NCBI GenBank assembly: GCA_016794525.1
Contig: JAEUJY010000062.1
Span: 270,291 to 334,290 of the forward strand
Direction: 5' to 3'
Origin: Myxococcales bacterium
Lineage (GTDB): Bacteria; Myxococcota_A; Polyangia; Haliangiales; Haliangiaceae
Length of the DNA: 64,000 bases
Both the position numbers and the translations under genes were made by a program. Under the pieces are notes generated by a model. It was not told where the DNA came from, did no database searches, and saw only the letters and a list, made by a program, of their open reading frames with translations. Shown here in pieces: positions 55,588 through 63,938 of the stretch (position 1 is the stretch's first letter; every line of letters starts with the position of its first letter).

Positions 55588-57501
55588 ATGTGCGGCATCG
55601 CTGGGTTCGTCGACCTCGATGGAGGGAACGCCGTCGACGCGGAGGCGACCGCCCGCGCGATGGCGGCGACGCTGCAGGCCCGCGGCCCTGACGACGCCGG
55701 CGCCTGGTCCGACGGCCACGTCGGGCTCGGCTTCCGCCGGCTCGCGATCGTCGATCTGTCGCCGCTCGGTCACCAGCCGATGGCGTCGGCGTCGCGGCGC
55801 TTCACGATCGTCTTCAACGGCGAGATCTACAACCACGGCGAGCTGCGCGCCGAGCTGGCCGCCGCCGGCGCGCGGTTCCGCGGGCGCTCGGACACCGAGG
55901 TCATCCTGGCGGCGATCGAGGCCTGGGGCTTCGAGGCGACGCTGCCGCGCCTGCGCGGCATGTTCGCGCTGGCGGTGTGGGACGCGCGCGAGCGCACGCT
56001 GTCCTTGGCCCGCGACCGGTTCGGCGAGAAGCCGCTCTACGTCGGCTGGCTGCGCGGTGGGCGCGTCCTGGCGTTCGCGTCCGAGCTCAAGGCGCTGCGC
56101 GCCCACCCCGCGTTCTCGCCGACGATCGATCGCGCCGCGCTGATCGCGTTCGTGCGCTACGGCTACGTGCCGGCGCCGCGGTCGATCTACCAGGGCATCA
56201 GCAAGCTGCGGCCCGGCACCTGGCAACGGATCGCCGCCGACGGCACGGTCAGCGGGCCCCACGCCTACTACTCGTTCCGCGCGGTCGCCGAGGCCGGCCT
56301 GGCGTCGCCGCTGGCGATCGACGTCGGCGAGGCCGCCGATCGGGTCGAGGCGCTGCTGACCCGCGCGGTCCGCGAGCAGATGCTGGCCGACGTGCCGCTG
56401 GGCGCGTTCCTGTCGGGCGGCATCGACTCGTCGCTGATCGTCATGTTGATGCAGCGGCTGGCGTCGACGCCGGTCAAGACCTTCTCGATCGGCTTCGACG
56501 ATCCGAGCTACGACGAGACCCGCTACGCCCGCGAGGTCGCGGCGCGGCTGGGCACCGACCACACCGAGTTCCGCGTCACCGGCCAGGAAGCGCTGGCGGT
56601 CGTCCCCGATCTCCCGCACATCTACGACGAGCCGTTCGCCGACTCGTCGCAGGTGCCGACGACCCTGGTCGCGCGCCTGGCGCGGCGCCACGTGACCGTC
56701 GCGCTGACCGGCGAGGGCGGCGACGAGCTGTTCGCCGGCTACCCGCGGTTCGCGATCGTGCGGCGCCTCGAGCGCCTGCTGCGCCTGCCGGGCCGGGCGC
56801 GGGCGGCCGGCGCGATCGACGCGCTGATCGCGCGCCTGCAGAACCGCGACCTCACGCCGGGGCGCACCCAGCGCTGGCTCGACTGGGCGCGGCGCCGCTC
56901 GGTGATCGCCGCCGACGTCGATCCCGACGCGTTCTACGCCCGGCTGATGAGCCTGTGGTACCAGCCCGAGCTGGTGGTGCCCGGCGTCGCCGAGGATCGC
57001 GGCGTGCTGCCGCTGGCGCCCGACGTGCTGGCGCGCGGCAACGCGACCGAGCGCGCGATGTACGCCGACATGCTCACCCACTTCGGTGACGAGCTGCTGA
57101 CCAAGGTCGACCGCGCGGCGATGTCGACCAGCCTCGAGACCCGCCTGCCGTTCATCGACCACGAGCTGGTCGAGCTGGCGTGGCGGCTGCCGTTCGCGAC
57201 CAAGGTGGCCGGCGAGCGCACCAAGCTGGTGCTGCGGCACATCCTCGACAAGCAGCTGCCGTCGTCGCTGTTCGACCGCCCCAAGATGGGCTTCATGATC
57301 CCGATCGCCGCGTGGCTGCGCGGGCCGCTGCGCGGCTGGGCCGAGGCGCTGCTCGACGAGCGCCGCATGCGCGAGGACGGCTACCTCGATCCGACGTTCG
57401 TGCGCCGGCGGTGGTCGGCGTTCCTCGCCGGCGTCGACGACTGGCGGACGTCGCTGTGGCCGATCCTGATGTGGCAGGCGTGGCGCGAGGCCACGCGGTA
57501 G
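55588..57501 (+). CDS. asnB: Glutamine-hydrolysing asparagine synthetase
   Basis: This 637-residue enzyme makes asparagine from aspartate, ATP and glutamine. The chosen ATG gives M-C-G-I-A-G-F, placing the nucleophile Cys2 after Met removal. The glutaminase half has A-R-G-P-D-D-A-G and N-G-E-I-Y-N-H. The synthetase half has the pyrophosphate loop L-S-G-G-I-D-S-S, T-G-E-G-G-D-E-L-F-A-G-Y and K-V-D-R-A-A-M, all catalytic features. TATGGT (55569-55574) is 13 nt upstream of the start. Of the two classes of AsnB-like proteins (housekeeping versus secondary-metabolite or exopolysaccharide), this length suits either. Confidence 0.94.
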   Translation: MCGIAGFVDLDGGNAVDAEATARAMAATLQARGPDDAGAWSDGHVGLGFRRLAIVDLSPLGHQPMASASRRFTIVFNGEIYNHGELRAELAAAGARFRGRSDTEVILAAIEAWGFEATLPRLRGMFALAVWDARERTLSLARDRFGEKPLYVGWLRGGRVLAFASELKALRAHPAFSPTIDRAALIAFVRYGYVPAPRSIYQGISKLRPGTWQRIAADGTVSGPHAYYSFRAVAEAGLASPLAIDVGEAADRVEALLTRAVREQMLADVPLGAFLSGGIDSSLIVMLMQRLASTPVKTFSIGFDDPSYDETRYAREVAARLGTDHTEFRVTGQEALAVVPDLPHIYDEPFADSSQVPTTLVARLARRHVTVALTGEGGDELFAGYPRFAIVRRLERLLRLPGRARAAGAIDALIARLQNRDLTPGRTQRWLDWARRRSVIAADVDPDAFYARLMSLWYQPELVVPGVAEDRGVLPLAPDVLARGNATERAMYADMLTHFGDELLTKVDRAAMSTSLETRLPFIDHELVELAWRLPFATKVAGERTKLVLRHILDKQLPSSLFDRPKMGFMIPIAAWLRGPLRGWAEALLDERRMREDGYLDPTFVRRRWSAFLAGVDDWRTSLWPILMWQAWREATR

Positions 57502-57505
57502 GCCA

Positions 57506-58216
57506 CTACTGGGCGGTGAACGCGCCCGCGGCGCAGCGGGTCGCGCCCTCGATCGCGGCGTCGACCGAGGCGTACTCGTCGGAGCTCGCCGCGCAGCGGG
57601 TCGACCAGCGCATCTCGCCGGTGTCGGCGGCGGCCAGCTTGATCACCACCTCGACCACCTGGGCGTGGCTCCACGCGCTGTAGTCGGCGCCGACGATGAC
57701 CCGCGTGGTCAAGACCGAGTTGGCGCCGGCCATCGCCATCAGCGCGGCGCGGTCCTCGAGCCGCAGGTCCTCGAAGCTCGCGCCCTCGAGCACGACGGTC
57801 TTGTGCCGGGTGCGAGTGACCGTGACCGACGAGCTGGCGCTGGCGCCGAGCGACGCGACCGGGATGATGCCGATGACGCCGGCCTCGGCCGACTCGGTGG
57901 AGCTCGACGTCTCGGTGCGATCGTCGGTGGTGTCGACGGTCTCGTGGCGGGTGCGCTCGTCCTTGCGCAGCGAGTCGGGATCGATCGTGTTGTAGCCGTG
58001 GAAGTCGAGGCTGCCGGTGACGATCGCGTCGACCGCCGGCGCCCACGAGTCGCGGCACTCCGCCTCGAGGCTGCCGCAGCTCGCGGTCAGCACCAGCACC
58101 CGGCCGGGCGGGCCGGCGGCGGGGCCGATCATGGCCTGGGGCGCGAGCACGGCGCCGGGCTGCTTGCTGGCGCAGGCGGCGGCGAAGACGAGGAGCGAGG
58201 CGGTGGTGGCGCGCAT
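57506..58216 (-). CDS. CsgG-like lipoprotein, last gene of a paralogous set
   Basis: This 236-residue protein has a signal ending A-A-A-C. It has V-L-V-L-T-A-S-C, then F-H-G-Y-N-T-I-D, a Thr/Ser-rich variable stretch, and R-W-S-T-R-C ... A-T-R-C-A. Its motif order matches two other proteins of this operon (221 and 192 residues), so I infer a gene family arisen by duplication. The I-D after G-Y, with the preceding 'L' strand, recalls CsgG/TolB-N-like secretory lipoproteins. The start has GGAG 9 nt upstream and it lies 34 bp after the barrel gene. Confidence 0.72.
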   Translation of the reverse strand: MRATTASLLVFAAACASKQPGAVLAPQAMIGPAAGPPGRVLVLTASCGSLEAECRDSWAPAVDAIVTGSLDFHGYNTIDPDSLRKDERTRHETVDTTDDRTETSSSTESAEAGVIGIIPVASLGASASSSVTVTRTRHKTVVLEGASFEDLRLEDRAALMAMAGANSVLTTRVIVGADYSAWSHAQVVEVVIKLAAADTGEMRWSTRCAASSDEYASVDAAIEGATRCAAGAFTAQ

Positions 58217-58250
58217 GGGACTCTCCGGGAAGGCTCGATTCGGGCGGGCG

Positions 58251-58898
58251 TCAGAAGTGCAGGCCGAGGTTGGCGGTGATGCTGATCAGCGTCGAGCCGC
58301 CCAGCGTCTGCGCCCGCACCTCGGGGTTGACGTCGATCGACTGCGAGTAGGTCTGGCGCAGCAGGATGCGCGCGCCGACCAGCGCGTGGGCGCTGTCGTG
58401 GTGCCAGGTCGCCGGCGGCGCCATCGCCTCGGGGTCGGCCGGCACCTCCGACTCGGTGGCGACCGGCGCGTAGCCGACGCCGACGTAGGCCGAGCCCCAG
58501 GCGCCGCCGGCGTGGGCCATCGCGGTCACCGGCACCAGGAACAGCAGGTGGCTGGCGAAGCCGACGCCGACGGTGGCGCCGACCCGCCCGCCGACGGCGA
58601 ACCGGCCGCGCCCGCGGAAGTACTCGTAGTAGCCGTCGATGAACGCGCCGTGGGTGACGGCGCCGTCGCGCCGCCGCTGCGCGTAGCCGCTGTTGCCGAA
58701 CGCGAACCGGCCGCCGCCGAACGTGCGCGCCGGCAGATCGCGGCCGATCGTGACGGTGCGCGCGCAGCGGCCGTCGGGCGTCTGCAGGCACGCGGTCGAG
58801 TCGACGACGCGCCGCGCGCGCCACTGGCCGACGTTGGCCGACCCGGCCGAGACCGCGCAGCCGGTGACCGCCAGCGCCGCCAGCGCCAGCCGCCTCAT
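58251..58898 (-). CDS. Small outer-membrane barrel-like lipoprotein
   Basis: This 215-residue protein has a short signal ending V-T-G-C and a strand-rich remainder with repeated G-x-G and aromatic residues (F-I-D-G-Y-Y-E-Y-F-R-G-R-G-R-F-A-V-G-G-R). Patterns such as G-A-T-V-G-V-G-F-A-S and L-I-S-I-T-A-N-L-G-L-H-F at the end suit an outer-membrane barrel. Its start overlaps the stop of the upstream gene in ATGA (58895-58898), so they are co-translated. Confidence 0.68.
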   Translation of the reverse strand: MRRLALAALAVTGCAVSAGSANVGQWRARRVVDSTACLQTPDGRCARTVTIGRDLPARTFGGGRFAFGNSGYAQRRRDGAVTHGAFIDGYYEYFRGRGRFAVGGRVGATVGVGFASHLLFLVPVTAMAHAGGAWGSAYVGVGYAPVATESEVPADPEAMAPPATWHHDSAHALVGARILLRQTYSQSIDVNPEVRAQTLGGSTLISITANLGLHF

Positions 58899-59473
58899 CG
58901 CGCGGCCCCCGCCAGCGCGCAGCGCACCGCCCGCTCGGCGTTCTCGTTGGCGAGGTCGAGCACCGACACCTCGATCTCGCACAGCGTCGACCACACCAGC
59001 GACGCGTCGGCGGTGCGGGTCACGCGGACCATCGCCTCGACGCGCTCGGGCCAGCCCTCGAGCTCGGCGGTGCGCACCCGGACCAGGCCGTCGACGCCCA
59101 TCGCCGCCAGCTCGGCGCGCAGCGACCACACGTCGACGTCCGACAGCATCGCGCCGGTCACGGTGACGGTGCGGGTCGAGGTGGTGGTCATCGCCGGGCC
59201 GCTGGTGTCCTGGACGCTGACCTGCACCTCGGTGCGCCGGCGCTCGATCGCGGCCAGCCGGTCGAGATCGACGACGTCGTAGCCGCGGAACGCCAGATCG
59301 GCGGCGACCAGCGCGTCGACGCCCTTGCACACCGTCGTGCCGCACTCGGCCGGCAGGATCGCGACGCGCTTGACCGCCGCCGCCGCGCCCTGCCGCTGCA
59401 TCACGATCGGCGGCATCTTCTCGACGCCGCACGCGGCGGTCGCCAGCGTCGCCAGCAGCGCGGCCCGCCTCAC
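58895..59473 (-). CDS. CsgG-like lipoprotein, middle member of a paralogous set
   Basis: This 192-residue protein starts at GTG 59473 with a leader ending T-A-A-C and overlaps both neighbours by four bases. Motif order: V-A-I-L-P-A-E-C, C-K-G-V-D, F-R-G-Y-D-V-V-D-L-D-R-L, a Thr-rich strand (T-S-T-R-T-V-T-V-T), A-M-G-V-D-G-L-V, then V-W-S-T-L-C-E and A-V-R-C-A. It closely parallels the neighbouring 236- and 221-residue proteins. The G-Y-D-V-V-D-L pattern is that of CsgG-like lipoproteins. Confidence 0.72.
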   Translation of the reverse strand: MRRAALLATLATAACGVEKMPPIVMQRQGAAAAVKRVAILPAECGTTVCKGVDALVAADLAFRGYDVVDLDRLAAIERRRTEVQVSVQDTSGPAMTTTSTRTVTVTGAMLSDVDVWSLRAELAAMGVDGLVRVRTAELEGWPERVEAMVRVTRTADASLVWSTLCEIEVSVLDLANENAERAVRCALAGAAR

Positions 59474-60135
59474 AGCGCCTCGCCGATCAGGTTGTCGGGC
59501 GCCAGCGCGGCCAGCACGCCGTTGCCGACGCAGGTCGCCAGCCGCAGCGGCGTCTCGCGGTAGCCGTACATGCGCTCGCCGCAGCGGACGATCCACCGCG
59601 CGGCGCTGCTGTCGACGTCCCACAGCGTCACCACCAGATCGGCGCGGATCTCGCCGAAGCCGGCCGGCGAGATCGTGAACGTCGACGTGACGACCCCGCC
59701 GAGGCCGAGCGACTTCGCCACCACCCGCACGTCCCCCGGCTGCAGATCGGCGACGGTCGGGCCGGCGGTCACGGTCGTGGTGCTGTAACTGCTGCCGTCG
59801 GTGACGGTCTGCCCGTCGGTGCGCTCGCCGGTCTCGAGCCGCATCGCCGCGCCCTCGGCCAGCGTGTAGCCGGCGAACTCGAGCTTGAGCCGCAGCGTCG
59901 GATCGATCCACGGCGCGTAGCTCGTGGGCCACGGCGTCAGCGGCTGGGGCTGGCCGACGGTGACCGCGGCCGGCGAGCACAGCACCGGGTCGACGCCGTC
60001 GGGCACGCAGGTGGTCGGCATGACCAGCACCGCGCCGGCCGCGTACTCCTCGCCGGGCGGCACCTGCACGATCGCGTGCGGCGCGGCCTGCATGCACCCC
60101 GCGAGCGCCAACGGGAGGACGGCGAGGCCGCGCAT
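59470..60135 (-). CDS. CsgG-like lipoprotein, first member of a paralogous set
   Basis: This 221-residue protein starts at ATG 60135 with a leader ending L-A-G-C. It contains A-V-L-V-M-P-T-T-C, F-A-G-Y-T-L-A-E-G, a Thr/Ser-rich strand, V-T-L-W-D-V-D and R-W-I-V-R-C. It is the most divergent of the three, with an extra N-terminal insert. TAGATT (60149-60144), whose TAG is the upstream gene's stop, ends 8 nt before the ATG. The upstream 488-residue lipoprotein lies 11 bp away on the same strand, so transcription may run through all five genes. Confidence 0.72.
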   Translation of the reverse strand: MRGLAVLPLALAGCMQAAPHAIVQVPPGEEYAAGAVLVMPTTCVPDGVDPVLCSPAAVTVGQPQPLTPWPTSYAPWIDPTLRLKLEFAGYTLAEGAAMRLETGERTDGQTVTDGSSYSTTTVTAGPTVADLQPGDVRVVAKSLGLGGVVTSTFTISPAGFGEIRADLVVTLWDVDSSAARWIVRCGERMYGYRETPLRLATCVGNGVLAALAPDNLIGEAL

Positions 60136-60146
60136 CGGGGCCGAAT

Positions 60147-61613
60147 CTAGCAGCCGCAGTCGTTGAACGGGAAGGTCACGCTCGACGCGGTCGCGAAGCC
60201 GGTCCCGCTGGGCGTCAGGTGGCCGACCACCGTCGAGAAGTCGGCCTCGGCGCCGATCAGCTCGAGCTTGCCGTCGCCGTCGCTGTCCACCAGCGCGTCG
60301 ATGCGCAGGAACCCGGCGTCGGGGTTCGACGCCAGCCGCGCCTGGCCGCCCTCCCACGCGAACACCGCCGCGAGCTGGCCCAGGAAGTCGCCGCAGCCGC
60401 TGCCCTCGCTGGCGGTGACGACGACGTAGCGCTTGTCGCCGGCGACGTAGGCCGTCACCGACGGCGTCGGCGCCCACTCGCCCTGGCCCTCGTAGTCGGC
60501 GGTGAAGCTCTGCTGCAGCGTCTTGTAGGCGGGGAGCTTGCGGAACGCGGCCACCGCGGCCGCGTCGCGGGCGGCGTCGGCGGCGTCGACCGCGAACACC
60601 ACCGGCTTCGCGGCGGCGTCCATCGCGAACAGCGGCTTGCACGCGCCGGTGATCGCCAGCTCGCCGACCAGGTACAGGCCGCCCATACCGTAGATCGCGC
60701 GGGCCCGCTCGCCCTTGGTCCACTTGCGGCCGTCGTCGCTCATCGCCGGATCGCCGTCCCACAGCTGGACCTCGCCGAAGTGCGGCGTGCCGCCGCCGAG
60801 CAGGCGGATCGCGCCGACCGTGGCCGGGCACGCGGTGCCGTCGGCGGCGTAGACGGTCAGCGCCTTGCCGGCCCAGGTCGCGGCGGCCGGCGCCTTGGCG
60901 GCGTCGCGCATCGCGTACCGGTGGAAGCCCTCGAACGGGCCGGTGATGCGGCCGCTGGCCCACGCGTCGTCGGCGTCGGCGGCGATCACGACCTGGAACT
61001 TCTGATCGACCTCGACCACCAGCGCCACCGGGTCGGCGCCGGTCGGCGCCGGCGCGCCGACCGTGCTCTGCAGCATCTCCTCGCGGGTGATGCGCAACCC
61101 GGCGGCGGTCTTGGTCAGCACCATCCGCTTGGGGCCCTCGTCGGAGAACCGGCCCTGCGTGAACGTCTGCACGAACTCGACCGTCGGCGCGGTCGCGCTG
61201 CCGCGGATGGCGACGTCCTTGGCCGCCACCGTCATCGGGTGCTTGAACATGCGCTCGCGGTCGGCCACCCAGCCGGCGCGATCGAACCGCGTCGTGCGCG
61301 GGCCGACGCGCTTCACGCCCTCCATCTTGTCGGCGTACAGCGCCTGGTAGGCGGCGAAGTCACCGCCGTTCTGCGCGGCCAGCCACGCGTCGACCAGCTG
61401 CTGGACCGCCGCGGCGTCGACGGGCACCGCCGCGGGCATCGCCTCCTCGGCGCCTGCCGATCCCGTGCCCGTGCCCGTGCCCGTGCCCGTGCCCGTCCCT
61501 GTCCCCGTCCCCGTCCCCGTCCCCGATCCGGCGGCCGAGTCCTTCTTCTTCGCGCAGCCGGCGAGCGCCAGCGCGGCGATCGCCACGTAGATGATCGAAC
61601 GCGTGCAGTGCAT
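60147..61613 (-). CDS. Lipoprotein with Gly-Thr repeat linker and NTF2/SnoaL-like domain
   Basis: This 488-residue protein has a signal ending L-A-G-C-A-K-K-K, then a linker of Gly-Thr dipeptides from a GTGCCC/GTCCCC hexanucleotide repeat, then an NTF2/SnoaL-like domain (L-V-D-A-W-L-A-A-Q-N-G-G-D-F-A-A-Y-Q-A-L). The C-terminal half is Ca-loop-like (D-S-D-G-D-G-K-L-E) with a Cys pair. Function unknown. Its TAG stop becomes part of the next gene's promoter-like hexamer. The leader follows a GGGAGGC ribosome-binding site. Confidence 0.75.
   Translation of the reverse strand: MHCTRSIIYVAIAALALAGCAKKKDSAAGSGTGTGTGTGTGTGTGTGTGTGSAGAEEAMPAAVPVDAAAVQQLVDAWLAAQNGGDFAAYQALYADKMEGVKRVGPRTTRFDRAGWVADRERMFKHPMTVAAKDVAIRGSATAPTVEFVQTFTQGRFSDEGPKRMVLTKTAAGLRITREEMLQSTVGAPAPTGADPVALVVEVDQKFQVVIAADADDAWASGRITGPFEGFHRYAMRDAAKAPAAATWAGKALTVYAADGTACPATVGAIRLLGGGTPHFGEVQLWDGDPAMSDDGRKWTKGERARAIYGMGGLYLVGELAITGACKPLFAMDAAAKPVVFAVDAADAARDAAAVAAFRKLPAYKTLQQSFTADYEGQGEWAPTPSVTAYVAGDKRYVVVTASEGSGCGDFLGQLAAVFAWEGGQARLASNPDAGFLRIDALVDSDGDGKLELIGAEADFSTVVGHLTPSGTGFATASSVTFPFNDCGC
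61465..61524 (-). repeat. Hexanucleotide repeat encoding a Gly-Thr linker
   Basis: Ten units: five GTGCCC, one GTCCCT, four GTCCCC. On the coding strand these read G-T dipeptides just after the lipoprotein signal. Units are multiples of three, so length variation keeps the frame. Confidence 0.9.
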
Positions 61614-61656
61614 GGAGCCTCCCGCGCCGACTGTACGCCACCCGCCGCCGCCGTGG

Positions 61657-62481
61657 TCAGCGCCGGCGCGCGACGATGCAGGCGAACGGGATCGTCAGCG
61701 TCACCCCGCCCGGCTGATCGAGCGCGGCGCTCACGGCGGTGAACACCGCGGCGCGCTCGGCCGCCGGCACCACCTCGATCCACGCCGGGATGAACGCCAG
61801 CCGCATGAACCAGTGCGCGAACAGCGCGGCGGCGTCGGCGAACCGCCAGCGGAAGGCGTGCTCGTCGACGCGCGTCGTCGCGAAGCCGGCCCGGGCCAGC
61901 GCCGCCACCGTCGCGTCGATCGGCTGGCGCTTGTGATCGATGTGGGCGCGCACCGCCGCGCGGGCCGCGTCGAGGCCGCGCGCCGCCAGCGCCGCGTCGA
62001 GGGCGTCGTACAGCTCGCGCATCGACGCCGGCAGGTTGTAGGCGTAGCCCAGCTGGGCGTCGGGGCGGGCCACCCGCGCGCACTCGGCCAGCGCGGCGTC
62101 GAGGTCGTCGACGTTGTTGAAGCCGTTGTTCGACACCAGCAGGTCGACGCTGCGATCCGGCAGCGGCAGCGCCTCGGCGCGCGCGGCGTGCAGCGTGACG
62201 TTGGCGACCTCGCGCGCCGCGAGCTTGGCGCGCACGCGCGCGAGCGCCGCCTCCCACGGGTCGACGCCGTGGACGTGGGCGCGCGGGCCCAGGCGCTCGG
62301 CCAGCTCCACCAGCGGGAAGCCGGCGCCGCAGCCGACGTCGAGCGCGACCGCCGTCGGGCTCAGCGCGACGGCGTCGAGGAGCGCCATGCCGAACGGCGC
62401 CGACCACAGCGGCAGGTCGTCGAACACGTCGACCAGCGCGGTCGGCGTCAGCGCCACCTCGGCGGGCGGCGTCCAGGTCAC
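61657..62481 (-). CDS. Class I SAM-dependent methyltransferase
   Basis: This 274-residue protein has the SAM-binding motif A-L-D-V-G-C-G-A-G-F near residue 50, then V-H-G-V-D-P-W-E as the acidic end of the second strand and V-S-N-N-G-F-N-N. The fold is that of UbiE/COQ5-like methyltransferases. Start GTG 62481 overlaps the upstream stop (GTGA, 62478-62481), so it is translated after the 6-pyruvoyl-tetrahydropterin-synthase-like gene. Its substrate is not readable; the operon suggests a small molecule related to pterins or deazapurines. Confidence 0.85.
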   Translation of the reverse strand: MTWTPPAEVALTPTALVDVFDDLPLWSAPFGMALLDAVALSPTAVALDVGCGAGFPLVELAERLGPRAHVHGVDPWEAALARVRAKLAAREVANVTLHAARAEALPLPDRSVDLLVSNNGFNNVDDLDAALAECARVARPDAQLGYAYNLPASMRELYDALDAALAARGLDAARAAVRAHIDHKRQPIDATVAALARAGFATTRVDEHAFRWRFADAAALFAHWFMRLAFIPAWIEVVPAAERAAVFTAVSAALDQPGGVTLTIPFACIVARRR

Positions 62482-62990
62482 GGCACCAGCCGGATCTGAC
62501 ACGCCGACCCCTGGCCGGGGCTCTCGTGCACCGACACCTCGACCGCGTGGACTATGTCGGGCGGCAGGCTCGGCGCGAGGTCGGCGACCAGCCGCTCGGC
62601 CAGGTACGCGGCCAGCGCCTCGGCCGAGACGTTGTCGATCGGCAAGAGCAGCACGTCCTCGCGCGGGAAGACGTAGCGCTTGCCGCACACCCGCACCTCG
62701 AGCTCGTCGGCGTCGTCCTTGACGATCTCGACCAGCGGGTTGGCCTCGGCCAGGAGCACCCGCTCGCGGAACTGCTTGCAGATCGCCGCCAGCGCGTCCT
62801 TGATCGCCGCGAACGGGATCATCTGCGCGAAGCCGACGTCGGTCAGCTCGAGCACCGCGCCGAGCTGGTAGTTGTGCCCGTGCAGCCGCTCCTTGGTGCC
62901 GTCGGGGAAGACCGTCATGTGCGCGCACGAGAACTTGTACTGCTCGCGCGCCACGACGATGCGGTGCCGGCGGACGGGAGAGGCGACCAT
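62478..62990 (-). CDS. 6-pyruvoyl-tetrahydropterin synthase/QueD-family protein
   Basis: This 170-residue protein has the family's three zinc His residues: F-S-C-A-H (H24), then L-H-G-H-N-Y (H37, H39), and an E in V-S-V-H-E-S-P at the end. Enzymes of this fold make 6-carboxy-tetrahydropterin in queuosine synthesis (QueD) or 6-pyruvoyl-tetrahydropterin. Which of the two applies is not clear from sequence, so I give no symbol. It lies first in an operon with a methyltransferase. Confidence 0.9.
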   Translation of the reverse strand: MVASPVRRHRIVVAREQYKFSCAHMTVFPDGTKERLHGHNYQLGAVLELTDVGFAQMIPFAAIKDALAAICKQFRERVLLAEANPLVEIVKDDADELEVRVCGKRYVFPREDVLLLPIDNVSAEALAAYLAERLVADLAPSLPPDIVHAVEVSVHESPGQGSACQIRLVP

Positions 62991-63074
62991 GGCGCCAGCA
63001 TCGCCGCCCACGCCCGCCGACGCCAGCGCCCGGCGGGGGATTGACGCGGCGCGAACCGACACCACGTTGTCGGC

Positions 63075-63518
63075 ATGTCGACCTCGGCCAGCCGCCGCTG
63101 TCCGCAGTGCGGGCGGCAGAACCGCATCCCCCCTGCGCACCTGGCCGATCGCGGCGCGTGCGGCGCGTGCAAGGCCGCGCTGCCGCCCCAGGCCGAGCCG
63201 CTCGAGGTCGACGCCGCCGGCTTCGACGCCATCGTCGGCGCCGCGCCGGTGCCGGTGCTGGTCGACTTCTGGGCGCCGTGGTGCGGCCCGTGCCGGATGG
63301 CCGCGCCCGAGGTCGCCAAGGCCGCCGCCACCCTCGCCGGCCGCGCCGTCGTGCTGAAGGTCGACACCGAGCGCAACCCCGACCTCGCCGCCCGCTTCCA
63401 GATCCGCAGCATCCCGACCTTCGGCCTCTTCCGCGGCGGCCGCGCCGTCACGCTGCAGCCCGGCCTCCTGCGCGCCCCCGAGCTGGTGCGCCTCGTCGAG
63501 CGCGCGCGGGCGGCGTGA
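63075..63518 (+). CDS. trxC: Thioredoxin with N-terminal zinc finger (Trx2/TrxC type)
   Basis: This 147-residue protein has an N-terminal zinc ribbon with two CxxC pairs (C-P-Q-C, C-G-A-C), then a thioredoxin fold with the redox motif F-W-A-P-W-C-G-P-C. The cis-Pro lies in S-I-P-T-F. The zinc-finger-bearing form is the Trx2/TrxC type, a cytoplasmic disulfide reductase used under oxidative stress. It is divergent from the pterin-synthase operon. Confidence 0.94.
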   Translation: MSTSASRRCPQCGRQNRIPPAHLADRGACGACKAALPPQAEPLEVDAAGFDAIVGAAPVPVLVDFWAPWCGPCRMAAPEVAKAAATLAGRAVVLKVDTERNPDLAARFQIRSIPTFGLFRGGRAVTLQPGLLRAPELVRLVERARAA

Positions 63519-63569
63519 GGCGTCGGCCCGCGTAGCTGTCGCGGCCATGGAAGTGCTGTACTGCTGCCC

Positions 63570-63929
63570 GTGACCGCTGAGACCGCCATGGCCGCGCTCG
63601 CCGCCGGTCACCCGCTCGCCGCGCGGATCGAGGCGACCCGGCCGGCGCATCGGGCGTCGGTGGCTGTGTATCCGATGAGCCGCCGCGCGGACGCGAGCGC
63701 GCCCATCGTCCTCAACGCCGCGGTCCCCGTCGACATCCGGCTTCGCGTTCGCGCGTTCGAGGTGGCCGACGATCGGTTGTCGCCGGACCGCTGGTTGTGC
63801 GAGGCGGACGTCGTGCCGACCGGCGACGACGTCGTCGTGGGGCGCGAAACGCTCGTCGACGCGCTGGCCGACCACGGCGTGACGCTCGCGTCGCTCGAAC
63901 GTCCGTGGACCGTGGACCTGCCGCTCTAG
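63570..63929 (+). CDS. Hypothetical protein
   Basis: This 119-residue protein starts at GTG 63570, 51 bp after trxC. It has a helical N-terminus (E-T-A-M-A-A-L-A-A-G-H-P-L), then strand-rich segments (V-A-V-Y-P-M-S-R-R, V-P-V-D-I-R-L-R-V-R-A-F-E-V-A-D). I recognise no family. It ends 9 bp before the next start, so it may be translated with it. Confidence 0.55.
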   Translation: MTAETAMAALAAGHPLAARIEATRPAHRASVAVYPMSRRADASAPIVLNAAVPVDIRLRVRAFEVADDRLSPDRWLCEADVVPTGDDVVVGRETLVDALADHGVTLASLERPWTVDLPL

Positions 63930-63938
63930 CGAGCTCCC

